This document shows, piece after piece, positions 14,902 to 23,373 of a stretch of DNA of 35,259 nt. Source of the DNA: a virus; IMG/VR virus record IMGVR_UViG_3300017724_000023, positions 1 through 35,259 of that record, one strand, 5' to 3'. How positions within the stretch are numbered: position 1 is the stretch's first letter; every line of letters starts with the position of its first letter. A program made the position numbers and the translations under genes. The notes beneath the pieces were generated by a model. The model saw only the letters and a list, made by a program, of their open reading frames with translations, searched no databases and was not told the origin of the DNA.

Positions 14902-15948
14902 ATGAGTTTATATATTGACGTTAAATACCTCAACTTAATATCCCATAGATTCGAAAGATTTAAACGAAAAGACGATTATCTCTTCAACGTGAGATGTCCT
15001 ATCTGTGGCGACTCCCAAAAGAAAAAGAGTAAGATGCGTGGTTACTTTTACCGCAAAGAAGGTGGTATGTTCTATAAGTGCCACAACTGTGATTATGGTA
15101 CAAATTTTGGTAATATGCTGAAGCAACTAGATCAGCTATCTTACAAAGAATATGTCCTTGAGAGATATCAAAACGGACAATCAAAATTCACTTCACATAA
15201 AGAACCAGAACTGCCAGACTTTAAGCCTAAGTTTCGTGAACAGTTTGCACCCATACCACCCAAGCCTAAAAGTCTTATAGATAGTTTAATGGATAGACTT
15301 GATACTTTACCGTATGATCATGAAGCGGTAAAATATTGTGAGTCACGGGCTATACCAAAAAGTGCGTATGATAGATTGTACTATGTTGATAATATCCAAG
15401 ACGTGGTTCAATTGAATCATAAGTATAAAGAGTCTATTAAAACAGAAGAACCCCGGCTAGCCATTCCTTTCTTTGACGGTAATGGAAAACTTCTGTCGGT
15501 AGCACTTAGAGCAATGCGTGGAGAATCTCTACGTTACATTATTATTAAGGTGCATGAAGATGCACCAACAGTATTCGGTCTTGATAAGATCGATGTGAAT
15601 GAGCAAATCACAGTGGTTGAAGGACAACTTGATAGCTTATTTTTGGACAATGCGATCTCTGTATCGGGAACTAGTTTCTCAAAGATAGAGAGTCTCAATT
15701 TGCCCAAAGAACGGTTGAATATCGTATTTGATAATCAACCTAAGAATACTGAAATCTGTAAGTTAATGAAGAAATATATAGATTTGCAGTATTCCATTTG
15801 TATCTGGCCAGACGAAGTTTCTGGTAAAGATATTAATGAAATGGTACTGAGTGGGTTGACACGGCAACGTATTTCTGATATAATACGTAATAATACTTTT
15901 GCTGGTCTTCAGGCTCAGATGAAATTATCTTCATGGAAAAAATGTTAG
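14902..15948 (+). CDS. 61: DNA primase (T4 gp61-like)
   Basis: Primase makes RNA primers for lagging-strand synthesis together with the replicative helicase. The N-terminal zinc ribbon has Cys32-x2-Cys35 (CPIC) and Cys60-x2-Cys63 (CHNC). The TOPRIM domain has VVEGQLDSLFL with Glu240, then the NIVFDNQP strand near 273-280. The length of 348 fits gp61 of T4 (342). It lies behind a strong sigma70-like promoter. It starts the replication and nucleotide-metabolism block. The C-terminal coding region also carries a perfect promoter for the next gene. Confidence 0.93.
   Translation: MSLYIDVKYLNLISHRFERFKRKDDYLFNVRCPICGDSQKKKSKMRGYFYRKEGGMFYKCHNCDYGTNFGNMLKQLDQLSYKEYVLERYQNGQSKFTSHKEPELPDFKPKFREQFAPIPPKPKSLIDSLMDRLDTLPYDHEAVKYCESRAIPKSAYDRLYYVDNIQDVVQLNHKYKESIKTEEPRLAIPFFDGNGKLLSVALRAMRGESLRYIIIKVHEDAPTVFGLDKIDVNEQITVVEGQLDSLFLDNAISVSGTSFSKIESLNLPKERLNIVFDNQPKNTEICKLMKKYIDLQYSICIWPDEVSGKDINEMVLSGLTRQRISDIIRNNTFAGLQAQMKLSSWKKC
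15856..15884 (+). promoter_or_regulatory. Perfect sigma70 promoter inside the primase gene
   Basis: TTGACA (15856-15861) and TATAAT (15879-15884) are both exact consensus with a 17-base spacer, plus an extended -10 TGA (15876-15878). It lies in the last 93 bases of primase coding sequence, 76 bases ahead of the ATG at 15961, and would drive the AT-hook-like gene and thyX. Confidence 0.75.
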
Positions 15949-15960
15949 GAGAAATTGAAC

Positions 15961-16272
15961 ATGACGATTTGGCAAAAGATCAAAGCCTTTTTTGGTGTAT
16001 TAGACTACAACAAAGACGGTGTGGTATCCTCCCAAGATGCGAAAGACGCAGTGGCGGATGCTAAAAATAAGGTAACTGATACCGTTGACGAAATCAAAAC
16101 TGAGACTAAACGCAGAGTTAAGCGAGTCAAAGAAGAGATTTCAGATGTAGCAGAAGCCGCAAAAGATGTCGCTGACCAAGCTGGCGATGTAGTTGATGCT
16201 GTCAAAGGTAAACCAAGACGTGGTAGACCTAAGAAAGCAGGTACTAAAAAAGCACCAGCAAAGAAAAAATAA
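15961..16272 (+). CDS. Small basic protein with EF-hand-like loop and AT-hook-like tail
   Basis: The 103-residue product starts MTIWQKIKAFFGVLD, an amphipathic helix. A single calcium-loop-like sequence follows, DYNKDGVVSSQD (about 15-26), with Asp/Asn/Asp/Gly spacing of EF-hand or dockerin loops. Then comes an alternating Ala/Asp/Val helix (about 28-80), and a basic tail KGKPRRGRPKKAG with the GRP core of AT-hooks followed by Lys/Ala. AGGAGA with 8-base spacing favours the ATG at 15961 over the TTG at 15955. It is probably a DNA-binding accessory made early from a perfect promoter. Calcium binding is a guess. Confidence 0.72.
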   Translation: MTIWQKIKAFFGVLDYNKDGVVSSQDAKDAVADAKNKVTDTVDEIKTETKRRVKRVKEEISDVAEAAKDVADQAGDVVDAVKGKPRRGRPKKAGTKKAPAKKK

Positions 16273-16302
16273 AAACCTAATCCCTTAACCACGGACTATA
16301 TT

Positions 16303-16983
16303 ATGCAACAATCAGTAAAATTGATAGGTTTGACATCCCCAAGTGCTATCACGGGAACAAGAACGGCAGAAGAACTAGTAGCTTATGCCGCCCGTGTTAG
16401 CAACCCAGGGAATCAGAACAACGAAAAAACTGCACCAAAATTACTTTCCTACTTGATCAAGGAGAATCACTGGTCTCCGTTTGAAATGGTATCTATGACT
16501 ATGGAAATAGTTACTACCAGAGACATATCCAGACAGATTATTCGCCATCGTAGTTTTAGTTTTCAAGAGTTCAGTCAGCGGTATGCGGTATCTAACGATT
16601 TCGTAACCCGTGAAGCGCGACTACAAGACAAAAAGAATCGCCAGAACAGTATAGCGATTGACCGTAAAGATGTTAAGCAAATCGAACTTGCTGAAGAGTG
16701 GAATATGCAACAGGTCAAACTAACAGAAAAAATTAAAAAACTATACAAGTGGGCATTAGACAATGGCATCGCAAAAGAACAAGCACGTGCCATTTTACCA
16801 GAAGGTAACACGATGACTACATTGTATATGTCTGGTACACTCAGAAGCTGGATTCATTATTGTCAGTTACGTAAAACAAATGGCACTCAAGCAGAGCATA
16901 TGGAAGTTGCTGAACTAGCTTGGAAAGTTATTGAAGCACAGTTTCCTAATGTGACAGAAGCGGTCGATAATCTTGATTCATAG
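16303..16983 (+). CDS. thyX: FAD-dependent thymidylate synthase ThyX
   Basis: ThyX methylates dUMP to dTMP using methylenetetrahydrofolate, FAD and NADPH. The signature RHRSFSFQEFSQRY (residues 81-94) matches RHRxxSxxExSxRY. Other family positions are HWSPFE (56-61) near the active site and the C-terminal LRSWIHYCQLR region with QAEHMEVAELAW. Length 226 is normal for the family. It supplies dTMP alongside the dCMP deaminase and ribonucleotide reductase encoded downstream. The next gene overlaps its last eleven bases. Confidence 0.95.
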   Translation: MQQSVKLIGLTSPSAITGTRTAEELVAYAARVSNPGNQNNEKTAPKLLSYLIKENHWSPFEMVSMTMEIVTTRDISRQIIRHRSFSFQEFSQRYAVSNDFVTREARLQDKKNRQNSIAIDRKDVKQIELAEEWNMQQVKLTEKIKKLYKWALDNGIAKEQARAILPEGNTMTTLYMSGTLRSWIHYCQLRKTNGTQAEHMEVAELAWKVIEAQFPNVTEAVDNLDS

Positions 16984-17824
16984 CATCTATATACCTACAG
17001 TCAGAAGAGCAGACAATCAAATATTTTTTGAAAGTCTGCCTCGTGAACTTCAAGAGAAAGTCATAATGGTAGTCCAACCAGATGAGCGACACCTGTACAA
17101 CTATGACTGTGAGTACCTTGAGATACCACAGAGTATTGTAGGTAGCTGGACACAACTAGCACAGACTAGACACTTTATTCATAAACACGCTGGTGCCGTA
17201 AAATACGCAGTGGTGGACGATGATATAACCCTAAAGAGAAGAAACTCAAAGTACTGGACAGGCGAATCAAACATGGAGACAAGCAGACAGCCTGCAACTT
17301 CATCTGAGATTTTGCGGTGCTTTGAGCAACTATCATCTTGGTTAGATGAAGACGATATTGGTATTGCGGGTGCATCAAATAGTGAAGCACCACCAGCAAA
17401 TGCTGAATGGGTAGATACCAAAGGTATATTCTCTATGGTATTTGTTGACGGTAGAATGTTATCACCAGTACTTGATGAAATGGATATAACTTCTATTCGT
17501 GTAGCAGAGGATGTGTTGTTCATTTATGAATGTTTATCTAAGGGTATCAATACCAGACAATCTACAGAGTGGATGTATGACAATGGTTCTCTTAGATCAA
17601 GTATGCAAGACTCTAGAGTAATCTGGACTGATATGCATGAAGAGAAGTTGGATGATTATTTTCAGACTGACGAACATTATGGCGCACTTGAATTCATTAG
17701 AAACAAATTCCCAGAAGGTATGAAGATTTACGAAAAAGATGGTAAAAGAAAAAATACCAAGTACTGGAAAAAAGTTTATAAACCACGTAACACACCTTCA
17801 TTAGAGGCATTATTGAATGATTGA
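16973..17824 (+). CDS. Glycosyltransferase-like protein (GT-A type, DDD motif)
   Basis: The 283-residue product has an N-terminal alternating alpha/beta domain (SIYIPTVRRADNQ, VIMVVQPDE) and VVDDDITLKRR (81-90) with three Asp at 82-84. These are the metal- and sugar-nucleotide-binding features of GT-A glycosyltransferases. It lacks a membrane anchor. Possible targets are phage DNA bases, where GT-A enzymes of phages attach sugars to modified pyrimidines, or surface glycans. The best frame start is TTG at 16973 inside the thyX 3' end; no ATG is close. The stop overlaps the next start. The family call is by motif only. Confidence 0.7.
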   Translation: MIHSIYIPTVRRADNQIFFESLPRELQEKVIMVVQPDERHLYNYDCEYLEIPQSIVGSWTQLAQTRHFIHKHAGAVKYAVVDDDITLKRRNSKYWTGESNMETSRQPATSSEILRCFEQLSSWLDEDDIGIAGASNSEAPPANAEWVDTKGIFSMVFVDGRMLSPVLDEMDITSIRVAEDVLFIYECLSKGINTRQSTEWMYDNGSLRSSMQDSRVIWTDMHEEKLDDYFQTDEHYGALEFIRNKFPEGMKIYEKDGKRKNTKYWKKVYKPRNTPSLEALLND

Positions 17825-18674
17825 AACACCATTTGCAAACTCATTTTATGAAACCAGTAATATTTTGCGTAAGGGGTACTGGGATAAATCAGAGGATTCT
17901 CCTGAACTTATTAGTACCATGATGGAAGAATTTAAGTTTGGTTTTCCTCTTGAGTCCATGCGAGAGAGTATGAACCCAGACACTAAATTGGACAACAGAA
18001 AATTTTGGTACTCAACAGACAGTCAAGAAAACTGGGAAAAGAATCAACAACGCCAAGAAGAGATTGAAAGTGCTGGATGGTTAGATTATGAAATTACATA
18101 CGATTTCAATAGTTATGGCTTTAGAAATAAAGAGTTCGTACCAGAAGAAGATGCTATTATTGCTGTAGGAGATTCACTTTCATTTGGCACTGGATTACCT
18201 AGAGAAATGACATGGCCTGACATGATAGAAAAACGCACTGGTAGAACCGTATTTAATTTATCATTACCAATGCATTCGCTTGACTCTTCCTTCAGAATAC
18301 TGTATACTTGGTTAACTACTCTAAAATCTAAGACGGTATTAATGTTAGAAAACTCTCCTATAGTCAGAGAGATTTATTTAGAGAATGTTGGCTCATGGTC
18401 AAATGCAGAATGGAAAACTAATCTACCATTAGACCCGAGCGAGAGAATACTATCTCGCGCAAAGAATTTATTAGCAATACATACTTGGTGCGATATGCAT
18501 GGAGTTGAGTTGATCGTAATAGATTGTAAGACCCGACACGATATGGGTACGAAAGCATATAAAGATAATATAGGTACCAAATATAACATAGCAAGAGACT
18601 TGATGCACCCTGGAATAAACTTTCACAAAGTGCATACAGAACTATTTTTAGAAAAACTTGGAGACATAAATTAA
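17817..18674 (+). CDS. SGNH/GDSL-hydrolase-like protein, paralogue A
   Basis: The catalytic-type motif is AIIAVGDSLSFGTGLP (about 112-127), with the nucleophile Ser in GDS. Block III-like NLSLPMHSLDS follows. The final Asp-His pair is in ARDLMHPG. SGNH enzymes hydrolyse acyl esters, often O-acetyl groups of sugars. Two further proteins (26241 and 33373) share the order GFR, GxSxxFGxG, SLDSxxR, AKNL and ARDxxH. The preceding 100 residues are unique and charged. There is no signal peptide, so it acts inside the cell or on the virion. It overlaps both neighbours by 8 and 1 bases. Confidence 0.8.
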   Translation: MIETPFANSFYETSNILRKGYWDKSEDSPELISTMMEEFKFGFPLESMRESMNPDTKLDNRKFWYSTDSQENWEKNQQRQEEIESAGWLDYEITYDFNSYGFRNKEFVPEEDAIIAVGDSLSFGTGLPREMTWPDMIEKRTGRTVFNLSLPMHSLDSSFRILYTWLTTLKSKTVLMLENSPIVREIYLENVGSWSNAEWKTNLPLDPSERILSRAKNLLAIHTWCDMHGVELIVIDCKTRHDMGTKAYKDNIGTKYNIARDLMHPGINFHKVHTELFLEKLGDIN

Positions 18675-18946
18675 TGAAGAAGAATGATATAATTTCAGTA
18701 GTGACCGCGGCAGGTGAGTTCATAGGAAAATTTAAAGATGAAAATACCACCAAATTAATAATTACAGACCCTCGTATGCTAATCAACACTCCAGAAGGTA
18801 TGGGATTTGCACGTGGAGTCTGTGTCAGTGGAGTAGAAAATCCAGAAGAGATGTCTTTTTATACAGGTGGTATTGTTTTTGTTGCCCCCACGAATGAAGA
18901 TATTCAAAAGTCTTATAGACAGGCAGTCAGTGGTTTAATCGTTTAA
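18674..18946 (+). CDS. Small conserved beta-rich phage protein
   Basis: The 90-residue product reads MKKNDIISVVTAAGEFIGKF, with GMGFARGVCVSG and FVAPTNEDIQKSYRQA. The strand pattern would fit an Sm-like or small barrel fold. I recall near-identical short proteins ahead of nrdA in marine T4-like phages, without a known role. Its start overlaps the SGNH stop by one base. It may bind RNA or another protein, but no evidence is visible. Confidence 0.75.
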   Translation: MKKNDIISVVTAAGEFIGKFKDENTTKLIITDPRMLINTPEGMGFARGVCVSGVENPEEMSFYTGGIVFVAPTNEDIQKSYRQAVSGLIV

Positions 18947-18959
18947 GGGTAACAGAGAG

Positions 18960-20759
18960 ATGGCGAAACAAGAATATTTAGGACTACAAATAGATTTATC
19001 ACGCGATGGTCTGTTTGATAAACTAGGAATACAAAGACTTAAAGAAAGTTATATGCGCGAGGATGAACAGAGTCCACAAGAAAGATTCGCCTTTGTAAGT
19101 AAACAGTTTTCTTCAAATGAAGAACACGCACAGAGATTATACGATTACTCTTCCAAACATTGGTTGTCGTATTCTACACCAATTTTATCGTATGGCAGAT
19201 CCAAAAAAGGTATGCCAATATCTTGCTTTTTAAATTACATTAACGACACTGCGGAGGGGCTAGTTGAAAATCTGTCCGAAACAAACTGGCTTAGTATGCT
19301 TGGTGGCGGTGTGGGGATTGGGTTTGGCATCCGTGCTGCCGATGACAAATCTGTTGGCGTCATGCCTCATCTCAAAACCTACGATGCAAGTAGTCTCGCA
19401 TACAGACAGGGAAAAACTAGACGCGGAAGTTATGCCGCATACCTCGATATTTCGCACCCGGACATTACCATGTTTCTGGAAATGCGTAAGCCAACCGGTG
19501 ATCAAACTGTTCGATGTCTAAATCTACACCATGGTATCAATGTCAGTGATCGTTTTATGGAAATCATTGAACGATGTATGTTAGATCCAGAAGCAGATGA
19601 CGGATGGAATCTATGTGATCCACATTCAGGTGCAGTAAGAGAAACGGTATCAGCAAAAGCATTGTGGCAGAGAATACTAGAAATGAGAATGGAAACTGGT
19701 GAGCCATATGTCCATTACATCGATACTAGCAACAGAGCATTACCAGAATTTCAGAAAGAACTAGGTCTAAAGATTCATCAATCTAATCTATGTTCAGAGA
19801 TCATTCTACCAACTGATAAAGATAGAACTGCGGTATGCTGTCTGTCTTCAGTCAATCTTGAACATTACGATGCTTGGTCAAAAGACCCCATGTTCTTGAG
19901 AGATATGGCAGAGATGTTGGACAACGTATTACAATTTTTCATTGACAACGCACCAGATGAGGTAAGCCGTGCCAAGTTCTCAGCAACTAGAGAACGTAGT
20001 ATTGGAATTGGTGCATTGGGATTTCATGCTTACCTACAGAAAAAAGGACTACCTTGGGAAAGTGCATTGACAAAGGGTGCTAACCTAAGAATGTTCAAAC
20101 TTATTAGGAGCAAATTAGATGAAGCAAACTTACAACTGGGTAAAGAGAGAGGCGAGGCTATTGATGCAAAGGGCACGGGTAGAAGATTTAGCCACGTTAT
20201 GGCTATCGCTCCTAATGCTAGTAGTAGTATTATTATGGGAAACACTTCGCCGAGCATTGAGCCTTATAGGGCTAACGCATACCGTCAGGACACACTTAGT
20301 GGCGCGTACCTCAACAAAAATAAGCATCTGGACAACCTCATTAAAGATAAAATTGATGCTGGCGAAAAGATCGATTATGATGAAACTTGGTCTTCGATAA
20401 TCTCAAATGATGGTTCAGTACAACACTTGAAGTACCTTACAGATTACGAGAAAGATGTGTACAAGACTGCAATGGAAATTGATCAGAGATGGGTTATTGA
20501 ACACGCGGCCACACGCCAAACATTCATTGACCAAGCGCAGTCTCTAAATTTGTTTTTTAGACCAGATGTAAATATTAAATATCTCCACGCGGTACACTTT
20601 ATGGCATGGAAACAAGGATTGAAAACATTATATTATTGTCGCTCTGAGAAACTAGGTAAAGCCGATAAGGTGTCCAAGAGAATTGAGCGAGATGTAATCA
20701 AAGAACTTGATATGTCCGCGCTTGCAAACGATGAGGATTGTTTGGCTTGTGAAGGATGA
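18960..20759 (+). CDS. nrdA: Ribonucleotide reductase large subunit, class Ia
   Basis: It reduces ribonucleotides to deoxyribonucleotides with NrdB. Redox Cys89 (SCFLN) and Cys293/294 (VCCLSSVN) flank the active site NLCSE (276-280), with the thiyl Cys278 and Glu280. Radical-transfer tyrosines are 558-559 (YYC), and the C-terminal reducing pair is Cys594 and Cys597 (CLAC). The length of 599 against 761 in E. coli reflects loss of the N-terminal ATP-cone, so dATP feedback at that site should be absent. That is typical of marine phage enzymes. The next gene starts inside its stop codon. Confidence 0.95.
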   Translation: MAKQEYLGLQIDLSRDGLFDKLGIQRLKESYMREDEQSPQERFAFVSKQFSSNEEHAQRLYDYSSKHWLSYSTPILSYGRSKKGMPISCFLNYINDTAEGLVENLSETNWLSMLGGGVGIGFGIRAADDKSVGVMPHLKTYDASSLAYRQGKTRRGSYAAYLDISHPDITMFLEMRKPTGDQTVRCLNLHHGINVSDRFMEIIERCMLDPEADDGWNLCDPHSGAVRETVSAKALWQRILEMRMETGEPYVHYIDTSNRALPEFQKELGLKIHQSNLCSEIILPTDKDRTAVCCLSSVNLEHYDAWSKDPMFLRDMAEMLDNVLQFFIDNAPDEVSRAKFSATRERSIGIGALGFHAYLQKKGLPWESALTKGANLRMFKLIRSKLDEANLQLGKERGEAIDAKGTGRRFSHVMAIAPNASSSIIMGNTSPSIEPYRANAYRQDTLSGAYLNKNKHLDNLIKDKIDAGEKIDYDETWSSIISNDGSVQHLKYLTDYEKDVYKTAMEIDQRWVIEHAATRQTFIDQAQSLNLFFRPDVNIKYLHAVHFMAWKQGLKTLYYCRSEKLGKADKVSKRIERDVIKELDMSALANDEDCLACEG

Positions 20760-21391
20760 TGATCTCTACTTTTATGAAATTATACATATCAATACCACAT
20801 GAAAAAAGAATTGCGATTGTTGTTTCTGGTGGTTGGGACAGTGCTTGTTTATGGTACATGGTTAAGAAGATTTGTCTAGAAAGAGGACAAGAATGTACTG
20901 CTTATACCGTACCAAAATTAGACGGCGCTGAACATTATGCCAATCTCGTATTAAAATGGGCAAGTGAAAAGTTAGGATATGAATTTGAGCCTACCCGCAT
21001 AGTAGGGCAGATTACCTCAGAAAATCCTTCAGACTACGTAACGAGTGGCGCACATGAAATTTTTGATAAGGGGTACGCAGATTACCTCTTTAATGGAATG
21101 AATGCATACCCACCAGATCAAAGGGATATGATGCCAAAAGGTTATCCTATGCCCAATGATAGGTTTACACCAACAGAACATGAGAAGCAATATGTTTCAC
21201 ATCCTTTTGCCGATTTAACAAAAGACCAAACTATACAACTAGGATTCGACTTAGGCATAGCAGAAGATATTATGCCAATTACCCACAGTTGTACAGAACA
21301 GAACAGAGGCAGGTGTAATAATTGTTGGTGGTGTGCAGAGAGAGCATGGGGTTTTAAACGAATTAACAAACAGGATAAAGGAAATGAGTAA
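20756..21391 (+). CDS. PP-loop ATPase, QueC-like with C-terminal zinc site
   Basis: The PP-loop motif VSGGWDSACLW has Ser24-Gly-Gly-x-Asp28-Ser29. The C-terminus has Cys179, Cys187, Cys190 and Cys193 (CTEQNRGRCNNCWWC), which is nearly the zinc spacing of QueC. QueC makes preQ0 from CDG with ATP and ammonia, for queuosine or 7-deazaguanine DNA bases. The 211-residue length fits. The middle region with DYLFNGMNAYPPDQRD is unusual. It sits between nrdA (overlapping 4 bases) and glutaredoxin. No folE, queD, queE or dpdA partner is seen in this window, so a different adenylating reaction is possible. Confidence 0.75.
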   Translation: MMISTFMKLYISIPHEKRIAIVVSGGWDSACLWYMVKKICLERGQECTAYTVPKLDGAEHYANLVLKWASEKLGYEFEPTRIVGQITSENPSDYVTSGAHEIFDKGYADYLFNGMNAYPPDQRDMMPKGYPMPNDRFTPTEHEKQYVSHPFADLTKDQTIQLGFDLGIAEDIMPITHSCTEQNRGRCNNCWWCAERAWGFKRINKQDKGNE

Positions 21392-21596
21392 AGTTTTAAT
21401 TAAATCAAGGGATGATTGTCATTATTGTAGTGAAGCAAAGATGTTTTTACAGGGAATGGAAGTCGATTTTGAAGTACAGCACCAACCAACAGGACAAGTA
21501 CCACAAGTTTATATAGGAGACCATCATGTTGGTGGTTATAATGACCTAGTGGATTTTTCAATGACACAAGAATTTGACAAACTAATTAACGAATAA
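21384..21596 (+). CDS. Glutaredoxin
   Basis: The 70-residue thioredoxin-fold protein has active site DDCHYCSEA (Cys12, Cys15), the cis-proline loop QVPQVYIG and the GGYNDL motif of glutaredoxins. It supplies electrons to the adjacent ribonucleotide reductase. I chose ATG 21384, which follows AAAGGA and gives MSKVLIKSRDD; a longer frame start at 21333 would lie well inside the preceding gene. It overlaps the QueC-like stop by eight bases and lies nine bases before nrdB. Confidence 0.92.
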   Translation: MSKVLIKSRDDCHYCSEAKMFLQGMEVDFEVQHQPTGQVPQVYIGDHHVGGYNDLVDFSMTQEFDKLINE

Positions 21597-21605
21597 GGAA
21601 AAGAT

Positions 21606-22586
21606 ATGTCACCCAAACTAGGACTCCAAGACCCGAGAGAATATTTCAAACCATTTAATTATCCATGGGCATATGACGCATGGTTAAAGCACGAACAGTC
21701 GCACTGGCTTCACACTGAAGTTCCTATGTCTGAAGATGTAAAAGATTGGAAAAATAAGTTATCTGACGCAGAGAAAGGATTTCTTACTAATATCTTTAGA
21801 TTCTTCACGCAAGGAGATATTGATGTAGCAGGTGGTTATGTAGATAACTATCTACCTCATTTCCCACAACCAGAAGTAAGAATGATGCTTATGGGTTTTG
21901 CCGCACGTGAGGCACTCCACGTAGCCGCGTACAGTCATTTGATTGAGACATTGGGTATGCCAGAGTCAACTTATAATGAGTTCCTGGAGTATCAAGCTAT
22001 GGCAGACAAGCACCAGTATTTTGTTGAGTTATCTTCTACAAATGGTGATAAGCAAAGTATCGCTACCAATATTGCGGCATTTAGCGCATTTACTGAGGGT
22101 ATGCAATTGTTCTCCTCATTCATTATGTTGTTGAACTTTCCGCGACATGGTAAGATGAAAGGTATGGGTCAGATTGTCACGTGGTCAATTGTAGACGAAA
22201 CCATGCATGCCGAATCAATGATTAAATTGTTTAGATCATATGTAAATGAGAACTTGGAAATCTGGAATGATGTAACAAAAGAAAAGATTTACAGTATAGC
22301 AGAAAAAATGGTAGAACTTGAAGATAAGTTTATTGACCTTGCATTTGCTCTAGGTCCTATGGAAGGGCTTACTTCAGAAGAAGTCAAAAAATATATCAGA
22401 TACATTGCAGATCGTAGATTGATATCTCTTGGCATGAAAGGTATCTTTAAAGTCAAAAAGAACCCATTGTTGTGGGTAGAAGAAATGATCAACGCACCTA
22501 CTCATACAAATTTCTTTGAGAACCGTGCTACTGACTATGCTCGGGGTGCTTTGGATGGTGACTGGTCTGACGTATGGGCGGCATAA
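21606..22586 (+). CDS. nrdB: Ribonucleotide reductase small subunit, class Ia
   Basis: It holds the diiron-tyrosyl radical cofactor. REALHVAAY contains the iron ligands Glu and His and the radical Tyr in the spacing of E. coli Glu115, His118 and Tyr122. AFTEGMQLF and VDETMHAESM supply the later ligands (Glu204, Glu238 and His241 equivalents). All ligands and the Tyr are present, so it is a conventional Ia subunit rather than a metal-free or manganese variant. Length 326 is normal. The C-terminus WSDVWAA would dock into NrdA. It lies nine bases after glutaredoxin. Confidence 0.95.
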   Translation: MSPKLGLQDPREYFKPFNYPWAYDAWLKHEQSHWLHTEVPMSEDVKDWKNKLSDAEKGFLTNIFRFFTQGDIDVAGGYVDNYLPHFPQPEVRMMLMGFAAREALHVAAYSHLIETLGMPESTYNEFLEYQAMADKHQYFVELSSTNGDKQSIATNIAAFSAFTEGMQLFSSFIMLLNFPRHGKMKGMGQIVTWSIVDETMHAESMIKLFRSYVNENLEIWNDVTKEKIYSIAEKMVELEDKFIDLAFALGPMEGLTSEEVKKYIRYIADRRLISLGMKGIFKVKKNPLLWVEEMINAPTHTNFFENRATDYARGALDGDWSDVWAA

Positions 22587-22760
22587 ATGGGAGACAGCAA
22601 GCTAAAATATCTGTGGAAATTATGGGCTATGTCTCTTGGTGAGAAAGCATCAGATGACAGTAAAGACGCAGACCGTGTTGCAATCATTCGTAGCATTGTA
22701 GTCTTAGTAAATTTCATTACTTGTTTCTTTATCATTGCAGGAAATATACATAATTGGTAG
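22587..22760 (+). CDS. Small membrane protein, 57 residues
   Basis: An open frame begins with ATG directly after the nrdB stop and runs 57 residues: a charged N-terminal half (MGDSKLKYLWKLWAMSLGEK) and one membrane segment (about 33-54). It is short of typical gene-call cutoffs but fills the nrdB-to-dCMP-deaminase gap exactly, and codon use matches its neighbours. It has no recognised motif. Confidence 0.7.
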   Translation: MGDSKLKYLWKLWAMSLGEKASDDSKDADRVAIIRSIVVLVNFITCFFIIAGNIHNW

Positions 22761-22767
22761 TATACAT

Positions 22768-23178
22768 ATGAATAGAAAATACATTGATTATTTCCATTGC
22801 ATAGCAGAAGAAACAGCAAGACTGTCTACTGCTAAAAAACTAAAAGTCGGGTGTGTTATCGTAAAAGATACACGCATTTTATCTATAGGCTACAATGGTA
22901 CTCCTTCTGGTTGGGACAACGACTGTGAAGTAAACGGAAAGACCAAGCCAGAAGTACTCCATGCAGAAGCAAATGCATTGATGAAACTGGCAAAGTCAAC
23001 TGAAAGTTCAGAAGATGCGGTTCTGTTCATAACGCATTTTCCTTGTATTGAGTGTGCCAAACTGATTTATCAGGCAGGCATATCTAAAGTATATTATGGA
23101 CAATTCTATGAAGCATCGAAAGGAGCTGGTGATTCATTTTTAAAAAAGGCAGGTATAGAATTATATGCAAAAACCTAA
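22768..23178 (+). CDS. dCMP deaminase
   Basis: It deaminates dCMP to dUMP, feeding ThyX. The zinc site is HAEANAL (His65, Glu67) and PCIEC (Cys93, Cys96), the deoxycytidylate deaminase form. GYNGTPSGWDN (41-51) is the family's substrate loop. The ATG at 22768 follows the stop of the small membrane gene by seven bases; an upstream TTG at 22735 lies inside that gene and is less likely. Length 136 is a little short of T4 Cd (193) but has the full core. The zinc-ribbon gene overlaps its last 14 bases. Confidence 0.93.
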   Translation: MNRKYIDYFHCIAEETARLSTAKKLKVGCVIVKDTRILSIGYNGTPSGWDNDCEVNGKTKPEVLHAEANALMKLAKSTESSEDAVLFITHFPCIECAKLIYQAGISKVYYGQFYEASKGAGDSFLKKAGIELYAKT

Positions 23179-23362
23179 AACAATAGAGTGTATGTCTTGT
23201 GAGGCAGTATACCAGATAAAACATGATATGTCTGAGACACATTACTTACCACAGTACTGTGCATTTTGTGGTGAACCTATTGAAGAAGAAGATAGTTTAC
23301 CTGTAGAAGATGAATTCGATGAATTCGATGATAACTCAATTGATCTAGAACAAGAATGGTAG
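23165..23362 (+). CDS. Small zinc-ribbon protein with acidic tail
   Basis: The 65-residue product has two CxxC knuckles, Cys9-x2-Cys12 and Cys32-x2-Cys35 (CAFCG), then a very acidic tail containing a direct repeat (DEFDEFDD, from two tandem copies of GAATTCGAT near 23314). The layout suits a protein-protein or nucleic-acid-binding zinc ribbon. It overlaps the dCMP deaminase gene by 14 bases. No enzyme motif is seen. The role is unknown. Confidence 0.8.
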   Translation: MQKPKTIECMSCEAVYQIKHDMSETHYLPQYCAFCGEPIEEEDSLPVEDEFDEFDDNSIDLEQEW

Positions 23363-23373
23363 GAGAAATACCA

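Noticed and set aside
16330-16335. TTGACA inside thyX
   Set aside because: There is no -10 hexamer at 15-19 bases, so it is a chance match.
19260-20400. Alternate frames on both strands within nrdA
   Set aside because: The nrdA frame carries every catalytic motif, so overlapping frames are chance openings.
20756-21391. A complete 7-deazaguanine DNA-modification pathway
   Set aside because: Only the QueC-like gene is present; no other pathway gene is seen in the window.
22735-22767. Upstream TTG start for dCMP deaminase
   Set aside because: It lies within the small membrane-protein gene; ATG 22768 gives the conserved N-terminus.
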